NCBI GenBank assembly: GCA_016718035.1
Contig: JADKEK010000004.1
Coordinates: 124,001-188,000, forward strand
Length of the DNA: 64,000 nucleotides
Source of the DNA: Bacteroidota bacterium
GTDB taxonomy: Bacteria; Bacteroidota; Bacteroidia; Chitinophagales; BACL12
Direction: 5' to 3'
In this document: one piece after another, positions 57,671 to 64,000 of the stretch
Position numbering within the stretch: the stretch's first letter is position 1
Layout of the letters: every line of letters starts with the position of its first letter
Translations under genes and position numbers: made by a program
The notes under the pieces: model-generated
Seen by the model: the letters and a program-made list of their open reading frames with translations, nothing else
Told to the model about the DNA's origin: nothing
The model's database searches: none

Positions 57671-57750
57671 TTTTTACATTCATTAAATTGTATTCCTACA
57701 TAAGTATATCACTGTCGAAAATAATTGCAATTCATATTAAGTTTTTTATA

Positions 57751-57758
57751 TAAATTTG
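57751..57758 (+). promoter_or_regulatory. -7 box
   Basis: TAAATTTG, 27 bases before the ATG at 57786. A TTG lies 23 bases upstream, slightly far for a -33 element. Confidence 0.4.
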
Positions 57759-57785
57759 AAGAGTAAATATTTAATAAAAAACAAA

Positions 57786-58124
57786 ATGGAACCGAAATCA
57801 AATTACACAAAAGCATTTAATTACGAAATGTTTATTCGCAACGCATTTAATTGTGATAGAGGTATGCACGGTGGGGACGTGGCATATATGAAAAACTTAC
57901 TAGATGCGGAGGATGGTGTTAAATTATCCTACTTACCTAAATATGAGAAGCAACTTGAACAAATTAAAAAATGGATGCTGAAAGCTATTGATAAGTATCT
58001 GAAAGATAAAACGATTACTCAAGTAAGGAAGGCAAAATTAGAAGAAACAAAATTTATTGTTAATGGAGCGACATCCTCAACCGCATTATTAAATGTTATT
58101 TCGGAGCATTTTGACGAAAAATGA
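57786..58124 (+). CDS. Hypothetical protein near the P4-type integrase
   Basis: 112 residues from the ATG at 57786 (MEPKSNYTKAFNYEMFIRNA). Helical and basic, with KYEKQLEQIKKWMLKAIDKY likely a coiled coil. Upstream of alpA on the same strand. No family recognised. Confidence 0.6.
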   Translation: MEPKSNYTKAFNYEMFIRNAFNCDRGMHGGDVAYMKNLLDAEDGVKLSYLPKYEKQLEQIKKWMLKAIDKYLKDKTITQVRKAKLEETKFIVNGATSSTALLNVISEHFDEK

Positions 58125-58226
58125 GAACCCCCGCTCAAACTCAACGATAAAAATTTCCAAAAGGGCTTCCGGTTTAATTTTCAATTGTGTATTTAATCCT
58201 AATAAACACAACTATAAAGGGGATTT

Positions 58227-58409
58227 ATGTCACATGTATTTTTAAGATTGTCCGAAGTAAAAAAACGCACTGGCAAAGCTAAAACGACTATTTACCGTGA
58301 AATAAATGAGGGAAAATTTCCAAAACAGATTAGGAACGGCACAGGCACAGTTGCATGGTTAGAAAGTGAAATTTTGAAATGGCAGGAAGAGAAAATTAAT
58401 AACCGATAA
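58227..58409 (+). CDS. alpA: AlpA-family regulator/excisionase
   Basis: 60 residues: FLRLSEVKKRTGKAKTTIYREINEGKFPKQIRNGTGTVAWLESEI, the AlpA signature (helix-turn-helix, then the wing with a Trp and basic residues). It has an AAAGGGG ribosome-type site. AlpA proteins act with P4-type integrases, as excisionase or as activator of int; here int is 0.9 kb away and divergent. Confidence 0.92.
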   Translation: MSHVFLRLSEVKKRTGKAKTTIYREINEGKFPKQIRNGTGTVAWLESEILKWQEEKINNR

Positions 58410-58410
58410 T

Positions 58411-59058
58411 TCAATTATTGATTATTTCCGCCTCCGTAACATCAACCTGTTCAATAGAGCCCAACTTGCTTGCTGACAGCGTATTATTGCAGTTTATGAC
58501 AATAAAATAGAAAATTTTATTGTTAAAGTGTATGGCAGGTGGGAACATTTTGGTATCACTACCAAATTTAAAGTTTATCTCAACCTGGTTCATATTAAAA
58601 ATAACAAGGTAACCAACATTTTTATTATAATCGTTGGTATACTTGACGATTTGGTTGAATCCTTCTTTTATGCGGTTTTTATCATATCTTTTTTCTTTAT
58701 CGAATATTTTAATTTCAATAACAATTGGGTCATCCGTGTCAATTTCACCTACAATATCTGCTCTACCAGATGCTGATTTTGGTGTAGAAAATGGGTAGTC
58801 TATTCCTTGGTCAAATAAAAATAATCGCAAATCCTTTTCAAGAATTTCTTCAAATGATTTTTCAGCATTGGAGTAATAATTAAATAATTCATCTCTTGTA
58901 AACCATTCTACACGACTTTTATACTTTTCCAAAAGGTAAATTACGGAGTTTGAATTATCAAGCTTATCATTTAAATAGTTAAAAATGGGGACAAAATAGT
59001 TTTCCATAATTTTATGCTTAGATGCTTCAAATGGATATTCCAACCAAACAGACCCCAC
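58411..59058 (-). pseudogene. PD-(D/E)XK nuclease-like gene, 3' part cut by IS21
   Basis: About 211 codons from the IS boundary (59044) to the stop at 58411. The GTG at 59058 lies in the IS end, so it is not the natural start. SASGRADIVGEIDTDDPIVIEIKIF is the D-x(n)-E-x-K core of the PD-(D/E)XK superfamily, followed by INPUT-like KYTNDYNKNVGYLVIFNMNQ. The 5' part is 61677-62036. Overall about 330 residues before insertion. Possibly a nuclease or defence-related protein, now broken. Confidence 0.7.
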
Positions 59059-59146
59059 TTCTGCAATCTAAACTGACCCCTCAAAGTTGCCTTTCATTTT
59101 TGATTTAATAATTGTTGTTTTTAGCAATGTTTAGGCTAAGTTAGTT

Positions 59147-59899
59147 TTAATTTTTTAAATCAAATTTTTCATCGGTTTCCACGTGTCTTTTTTTCCTTAA
59201 AGATTCACCCTTCATTTCAACTCTGTGAGCATCATGCACGATGCGATCTAAAATGGCATCAGCAATCGTTTGTTCACCGATTATTTCATGCCATCCACTT
59301 ACCGGCACTTGAGAAGTTATTATTACGGATGATTTGCCATGCCTGTCTTCAATGATTTCCATTAATGCTGACCTGCTTTGTGCATCGAGGGGTTGTATGC
59401 CAAAATCATCGATTAATAAAAGGTGTTGTTTTTCCATTTTTGAAAGTTCTTTTAAATAGGACCCATCCGCTTTTGCTATTTTCATTCGTGCAAAAAGTTT
59501 TGTGCTGTGTTGATACAGTACACGATACCCCAATGAACATGCCTGGTGGCCTATTGCAGAGGCTAAATAACTTTTTCCGATTCCTGTACTTCCTGTGATA
59601 ATAATATTTTCATGGCGTTTAATAAAATTACAATCTGCTAACCGGTGTATTTGATTTTTATCCACCCGATTATCTTCAAAAGTAATTTGTTCGATACTCG
59701 CTTTGTACCGGAACCGGGCATCCTTCACTGTCCGATTCATTTTTCTGTTGTGTCTGTCATCCCATTCCGATTCGATTAGATGGGTAATCATTTCATCGGA
59801 TGTAAACTTTTCATTCTTACCCGATTCCATTGATTGTTGGAAGGCCTGTGCCATTCCAAGAAGTCGCATAGACCTCATTTTGGTTAACATTTCCTGCAT
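59147..59899 (-). CDS. istB: IS21 helper ATPase IstB
   Basis: 250 residues. AAA+ motifs: Walker A GSTGIGKSYLA, Walker B HLLLIDDFGIQ, plus SVIITSQVPVSGWHEIIG and ILDRIVHDAHRVEM, all hallmarks of IstB/DnaC-like proteins. Assists target choice and strand transfer by IstA. Downstream of istA in the same direction, gap 61 bases. Confidence 0.95.
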   Translation of the reverse strand: MQEMLTKMRSMRLLGMAQAFQQSMESGKNEKFTSDEMITHLIESEWDDRHNRKMNRTVKDARFRYKASIEQITFEDNRVDKNQIHRLADCNFIKRHENIIITGSTGIGKSYLASAIGHQACSLGYRVLYQHSTKLFARMKIAKADGSYLKELSKMEKQHLLLIDDFGIQPLDAQSRSALMEIIEDRHGKSSVIITSQVPVSGWHEIIGEQTIADAILDRIVHDAHRVEMKGESLRKKRHVETDEKFDLKN

Positions 59900-59960
59900 T
59901 ATTGTTTTTTTGATTTTAAATGGTGATTAAATAAATGATTTCGATTTTCTTTAGTTTCTT

Positions 59961-61501
59961 TTATTGATAATAATTTCCTCCGCGTATGTTTTCATGTTGT
60001 GGCATATTATCTGGCGAGGGTTCATCGGTATAATCATCCATATTATTTTTTAATATATCCTCAATAATCCTGTAGTTATAATAACCCATCTCCATTGCAC
60101 GTCTGCATGCATTTATTAATCTGGTATTACCTACACGTTTTGCAAAGGATAAAATACCTGTGCAGGATTTATACGATTGTTCCGGGTGCTGTCTTTTAGC
60201 AAGAACTTCTGTAATATATTTTTCCAATATAGGATCAATAGCACGCGCCTGCTCTAAAAATGATGTGGGGTTCCAGTCCGCTAGGTAACGATGTTCAGCT
60301 CTGAGATGTCCCGCATCAGTAGTATAATGATAGGGTTTACGTATTCTCTTATGTGTAGCGACAAGTTCGTATTGGTGAAAGAGTTCAACAATTGACCGGG
60401 AGTATTGCAACCTTAATTTTTTCCCAATTAATTCAAAGGGCGCACTATAATAATGTTGATCTTCGGCAAGTCGTATATGCCCATCCTTTGAAACGGTAAC
60501 TTGTTTTACGGTGCGCATCTCGTACCTATCAATATGCAACGGATATAATGTTGTTTTTTCAAATAACATTTGATCAGCCCTGGAATAATTTTTTCCGGTG
60601 AGCAGGCCATTATTTAAATCCTTCAGATATAATAGGATTTGTTCATTGAGTTTTGTTAAAGATGTAATTTCATTTTCATAAATATGCGTATAAATATCTT
60701 TGTATACGATCTTCACCATATTTTCCACATGAGCTTTGTCCTGTGGCTTTCGGGAGCGAGCAGGCAACACAGTAAATCCATAATGATTTGCAAAGGATTT
60801 AAAATTGTCATTTAAATGTGGCTCATATTTATCTGTTTTTATTACGGCTGCTTTCAGATTATCAGCATTAAGGCAGAGGGGACTCCATCAAAATACAACA
60901 GTGCATTTTCGCAAGCTGTAATAAACTCTTCATTGGATTGACTTAACATCGCTTCAACATAGGCAAATTGACTCCAGCCTAAAATGGCAACAAATATTTC
61001 TGCTTGTTTTATTTCTCCGGTATCCGTATCCACATAGGGCAAATTAACCCCGGCAAAATCTATGTAAGCCTTATCTCCAGGTGTATGTTCAATATGCATG
61101 CTGGATTTACTGCGCTTACAATATTGTCTGTAGTAAAAATAAAAACGTGATTCTTTGTAGGTATCTGGATGTTCCTCCAAAAACTTGCGGTATTGAATTG
61201 CTATCGTCATACCCCGTTTACGTAGCTGTTTTTCCATCGCCGGAAAAAAATCAAATACATCTTGGAGTTTATTAGTCGATATAACCTCTTTAACGGGATT
61301 GAATAATTTATTTAACTCAAAGTCCGTCAACAGCGAAAGCTCGTCCCAGGGCCGCTGTAATCGATGATAGGCATCGATATACAGCTTTACAGTGTTCTTG
61401 GAAATAGATAATCTGGTTCCAATCCGTTTTTTGCCCATTCTTTGCGAATAAAGCTTGATAATTTGTCTGATTTTGCTCATACTGATTGTTTTATTCGCCA
61501 T
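59961..61501 (-). pseudogene. istA: IS21 transposase IstA, frameshifted
   Basis: The N-terminal frame (215 residues from 61501) has the HTH (MSKIRQIIKLYSQRMGKKRI) and the first part of the DDE core (DKAYIDFAGVNLPYV), ending LLYFDGVPSALMLII. The rest (269 residues, 59961-60770) begins VLPARSRKPQDKAHVE. One missing base near 60865-60866 breaks the usual P-D-N-L-K motif; restoring it gives one protein of about 513 residues. The transposon may therefore be inactive, unless this is a sequence error. Confidence 0.9.
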
Positions 61502-61592
61502 GATTCCTTATGTTTACTGAATCGACATATTACGATATTGTAAACGATAAAAAATCAACATGCTAAAACAGTATAATCAAATCAAAAACACA

Positions 61593-61676
61593 GGGGTCAG
61601 TTTGGATTGCAGAGGTGGGGTCAGTTTGCTCCGCAGAAGTGGGGTCAATTTAAATTGCTCAGGTGGGGTCAGTTTG
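61593..61676 (+). repeat. Four 24-base repeats at the right end of IS21
   Basis: GGGGTCA starts at 61593, 61617, 61641 and 61665, exactly 24 bases apart. At the left end the inverted form (TGACCCC/AGACCCC) has CCCC at 59053 and 59077, again 24 apart. Such arrays are transposase binding sites of IS21-family ends. Confidence 0.8.
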
Positions 61677-62036
61677 ACTGGAATTTCCAGCTTCAAAGTC
61701 CCTACTCATAAAAACACCCCAGTTATGGAGATTATAGCGTTTATTCTTGTCAGTAAAAAATTTTAAGAACTTATAGCAAAATGCCGCTTGGTCTTCTTCA
61801 TTTTCAAAGGACATTTGGCTCCCGCCACGCATTGCTTCAATTATTTCTTCGCACTGCTCATCGGTAAATGGATGGGATGCCATAGCCTCACTAAGCAAGC
61901 CGCTTAATTGACGGTTATTGCCTAAATTATCGAGTAGGAATTTTATTTGATGCTCAAACTGGTTGTGGTCAGCCCTATAAATTCGATTTCTCCATTCCTG
62001 TAAGCTAGTACGGAGGTTATGGTTTGCGTAGTTCAT
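61659..62036 (-). pseudogene. Nuclease-like gene, 5' part cut by IS21
   Basis: Natural start ATG at 62036 (MNYANHNLRTSLQEWRNRIY), followed by about 120 helical codons (SHPFTDEQCEEIIEAMRGGS) to the IS edge at 61676; the last five codons belong to the IS. The remainder is at 58411-59044. Its start overlaps the stop of the zinc-ribbon gene by four bases. Confidence 0.65.
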
Positions 62037-62251
62037 TTTTTAAAGTTAAATAATTCATCAAGCTCATTTAATAATTTATTCCCTTCAAGCACAACTTTAT
62101 GCGCGGAGGCATTTTCGTCATGAATTTCAATAGGAACTTTACAATTATGGCAAAAGATCAATTTCTCAGTCCTAATATCAATCATTTGAACTGAATCAAT
62201 ATAACCGCATTTAGGGCAATCTATATCCACCCAGATGAAATTGAAATTCAT
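62033..62251 (-). CDS. Small zinc-ribbon protein
   Basis: 72 residues with a four-Cys zinc ribbon: DIDCPKCGY and LIFCHNCKVP. The helical C-terminus (EGNKLLNELDELFNFKK) may mediate contacts. Translationally coupled to the (now disrupted) nuclease-like gene, suggesting they worked together. Confidence 0.75.
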   Translation of the reverse strand: MNFNFIWVDIDCPKCGYIDSVQMIDIRTEKLIFCHNCKVPIEIHDENASAHKVVLEGNKLLNELDELFNFKK

Positions 62252-62350
62252 TTTATAAAAGAATTATAAATCTAAAAAGGTTAATTAATACCTACAATGG
62301 CAAATATTTACCCGTCAAAACATAATCACAAGAATTGAAAGAAAAATGTT

Positions 62351-62569
62351 TTAACCAAAAAAACCAGGTAGGAATTCAGCTGAAATTGAAACCAATTTTC
62401 TATCAAAATCATGACGAACTATCTCAACATTGTAGGCCTCTTTAATGCCCTCATAGACCAAATATTCATTAAGTCTAGGTATTGCACCAGTCCAATTGGG
62501 GTGATTTTTAATGACATGCTGACGTTGGCCATTTTCGTCTGTCCAAAAAAGGTATATCTCTAAGTTCAT
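62351..62569 (-). CDS. Small hypothetical protein
   Basis: 72 residues: MNLEIYLFWTDENGQRQHVI, then a helix (RLNEYLVYEGIKEAYN) and a last strand. Acidic and probably cytoplasmic. Upstream of the zinc-ribbon gene on the same strand. No family recognised. Confidence 0.55.
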   Translation of the reverse strand: MNLEIYLFWTDENGQRQHVIKNHPNWTGAIPRLNEYLVYEGIKEAYNVEIVRHDFDRKLVSISAEFLPGFFG

Positions 62570-62690
62570 AGTTAAAATTAATAAATTTTAGGAATAATAA
62601 AAAATTATAAAAAAATTAACCGCTGATGCATTCCTTAACGGCCTTGCTATAAGGTATATAGTTACCGTTAACCCAAAAATGGAGGAAAAA

Positions 62691-63086
62691 ATGGCTAACA
62701 ATAATAAAGTTCAACTAACTGGCTTTCTAGGATATGACCCAAAGGTTATTGATAAAGATGGTAAAATCTTTGTTACATTAAGCATTGCTACAACAGACAG
62801 CTACCTGGTTAAAGAAGGTGGAGAAATGAAATGGGAGGACAAGGAAACCGTTTGGCACAATGTCCTCGCATTTAGTGAAGCTTTACGCAAGCAAGTTGCC
62901 ACATTAAAGAAAGGAGACAAGGTTGAGCTTATCGGCTCAATTTCATATAAACCATTTAAAGACGAAAATGGCGTTTCCAGACACAATGCGGTTATTATTG
63001 GTTCACAAATTAAGAAGCTGGAGTATGGCAAACATACTGAGGCTGTTGTGAAAGAAACTGCTAAAAAAATGAGAAGTAGAGGTTAG
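62691..63086 (+). CDS. ssb: Single-stranded DNA-binding protein
   Basis: 131 residues from the ATG at 62691, which has GGAGG six bases upstream; an in-frame ATG at 62679 is less likely. OB-fold features: NNKVQLTGFLGYDPKVIDKDGK, FVTLSIATTDSYL, WHNVLAFSEALRKQVATLKKGDKVELIGSISYKPFKDENG. It lacks the acidic C-terminal tip of chromosomal SSB (DDIPF); it ends in basic residues, as do many element-encoded SSBs. Confidence 0.93.
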   Translation: MANNNKVQLTGFLGYDPKVIDKDGKIFVTLSIATTDSYLVKEGGEMKWEDKETVWHNVLAFSEALRKQVATLKKGDKVELIGSISYKPFKDENGVSRHNAVIIGSQIKKLEYGKHTEAVVKETAKKMRSRG

Positions 63087-63131
63087 TGTGGTATGGGGTT
63101 AATAGTTTTATTACTATTAACCCCAAATCTA

Positions 63132-63601
63132 TTATCTAATTGCTTTTCTAATTGCGCCGGAAATACTTTCGCTACCATACTTTGCACGAATTTCATCAAG
63201 TGACTTTTTGCCGCCCTTAACCTTAAATTCCTCAGATCTATAATACCAAGCTACCTTTTTGAAGCGTAAAAGAAACCAACCCCTTTTAATTTATCTTTAA
63301 CCGGGTAGGTATTACCTGTAACCCATATCCAATTACCAACTACTTCAATTATAATTCCTACAAGTGGTACAATTTCATCTATTATTCGCTTGTATTCTTC
63401 GGATAATCGAATCTTGTCATTAAGTTCTTCATTGGTAAGATTTTCACCTTTAATTATCTTAGCACATATAAACGCATATTCCGTGTTAATTTCCTGCATT
63501 GTTTTGGTATCACCTCCACAATCAGGATGAAATTGCTTCGCAAGTTTCTTATAAACTGATTTAATTTCTTCAATTGTTTTACAGTTATTAAAATATTTCA
63601 T
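63132..63601 (-). pseudogene. J-domain (DnaJ-like) protein, frameshifted near the end
   Basis: The first frame (116 residues from 63601) has a J domain: TIEEIKSVYKKLAKQFHPDCGGD with the HPD motif, then a helix and a membrane-like stretch (IVPLVGIIIEVVGNWIW). It stops at 63251 after FFYASKR. Adding one A to the run of five (63256-63260) continues FYASKKVAWYYRSEEFKVKG, then SLDEIRAKYGSESISGAIRK and a stop at 63132, a sensible ending. Either a sequence error or a real truncation. The protein probably recruits DnaK to an element process. Confidence 0.8.
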
Positions 63602-63611
63602 ATTATGTAAA

Positions 63612-63821
63612 TTAAAAGTTAAATAAACTGATTTGATTTAATGACTTAGCTGGAATGGCATTGTCTCCATTAAATTTTAATGACAAGTAAAGAATTGTTA
63701 AGTCTTCATTATCTAAAATTGCCCAAGCTGAAATAAGTGCTTTTGAACGACTACATGATTTAGCCTTTTGAATTTTCCAGGATAGCTTCATAAGTCTTGA
63801 AAGTTTAATTTTAGGTTTCAT
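63612..63821 (-). CDS. Small basic hypothetical protein
   Basis: 69 residues, MKPKIKLSRLMKLSWKIQKA then SRSKALISAWAILDNEDLTI. Proteins with this KLSWKIQ / SKALxxAW pattern recur on Bacteroidota mobile elements, function unknown. Directly upstream of the J-domain gene on the same strand, gap 10 bases. The last 179 bases of the window show no gene. Confidence 0.65.
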   Translation of the reverse strand: MKPKIKLSRLMKLSWKIQKAKSCSRSKALISAWAILDNEDLTILYLSLKFNGDNAIPAKSLNQISLFNF

Positions 63822-64000
63822 AATTTTACATTTAGTTATTTAATAAAATATGCTTCGATTCTTTCTAAAATCTTAGCGACCAGCAATTATCCTGTGGAGA
63901 AAAAGACAAGGATTTGTGTAAATAAATACTACCTAAATTCCACACACATTATTTCGTCTATTAAGGTGGAGATTTATTTATACAAACATGCAAACGGAGT

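Larger units (their letters stand above)
59045..61676. mobile_element. IS21-family insertion sequence
   Basis: 2632 bp with istA and istB in the minus direction. The ends are CAAACAGACCCC (59045) and GGGGTCAGTTTG (to 61676), inverted with one mismatch, each part of 24-base periodic repeats. Inserted in a nuclease-like gene whose halves lie on both sides. No clear target duplication is seen, so deletion or later change at the ends is possible. istA is frameshifted. Confidence 0.85.
43852..64000. mobile_element. Integrative element B, right end outside the window
   Basis: Starts at the tRNA-Phe 3' fragment, with a tyrosine integrase 134 bases inside. Contents include envelope genes, secreted proteins, XRE, RadC, a nested P4-type integrase module, an IS21 copy, SSB, a J-domain protein and several small genes, which is typical accessory-element content. 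In tandem with island A at the same core, so the locus is an integration hot spot. The boundary on the right and the nesting order cannot be seen. Confidence 0.6.

Noticed and set aside
57267..57683. 138-codon minus-strand frame across the attP-like site
   Set aside because: It runs through the tRNA core and both arm repeats and overlaps the integrase start; composition is not protein-like.
59045..61676. Target-site duplication of the IS21 copy
   Set aside because: The bases flanking both ends (AAC and ACT) do not form a convincing direct repeat.
61593..61676. CRISPR-like short array
   Set aside because: The 24-base repeats match IS21 terminal binding sites; there are only four, with no spacer structure and no cas genes.

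Overview
The window is AT-rich Bacteroidota DNA, probably from a Chitinophagales/Saprospirales-like lineage. The signs are several secreted proteins with type IX secretion (T9SS) C-terminal sorting domains, many TAnnTTTG promoter boxes (the Bacteroidota -7 element), scarce Shine-Dalgarno sequences, a CzcA-TolC fusion pump and Bacteroidota-type tyrosine integrases. There is no rRNA, no complete tRNA and no CRISPR array.

Region 1 (1-28.8 kb) looks like chromosomal backbone. It holds lipoproteins and envelope proteins, a padR-pspC operon, a FrnE-like DsbA protein, PepD dipeptidase with a SnoaL-like partner, an EEP-family phosphatase/nuclease, a secreted cyclophilin with a T9SS tail, an ArnT-like glycosyltransferase, and a cluster of three giant FG-GAP/VCBS T9SS surface proteins (16.2-27.5 kb).

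Region 2 (28.88-43.87 kb) is a genomic island of about 15 kb. Its left end carries a tyrosine integrase, an RteC-like protein and two excisionase-like HTH proteins. Its cargo is a divalent-metal resistance block: a CzcA-type RND pump fused to a TolC-like protein, a CusB/CzcB adaptor with an inserted Cys/His-rich module, a lipoprotein carrying the same module, a DUF6660-like protein and a P1B-2 (Zn/Cd/Pb) ATPase. Both ends carry the same bipartite TGTCCCCC-N4-TGTCCCCC repeat and a TGGTGTGGGGCG core. At the right end the core is part of a 48-nt 3' fragment of tRNA-Phe.

Region 3 (43.85 kb to the right edge) is a second element in tandem, starting at the tRNA-Phe fragment with its own integrase. 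It carries uncharacterised envelope genes, a GH51/79-like secreted glycosidase, two paralogous secreted proteins divergent from an XRE regulator across a perfect 34-bp palindrome, a class III cyclase-like protein, RadC, a P4-type integrase with AlpA and an attP-like site, an IS21-family insertion that splits a nuclease-like gene, SSB and a J-domain protein.

At least seven genes carry frameshifts, mostly one-base changes in short homopolymers. This may be residual long-read error rather than true decay, and the frameshifted genes are annotated on that understanding. Nothing here is a proven new system. The best candidates for something undescribed are the shared metal-binding module in the efflux island, the stacked integrase attachment sites, the palindrome-controlled secreted pair, and the structured element beside radC.
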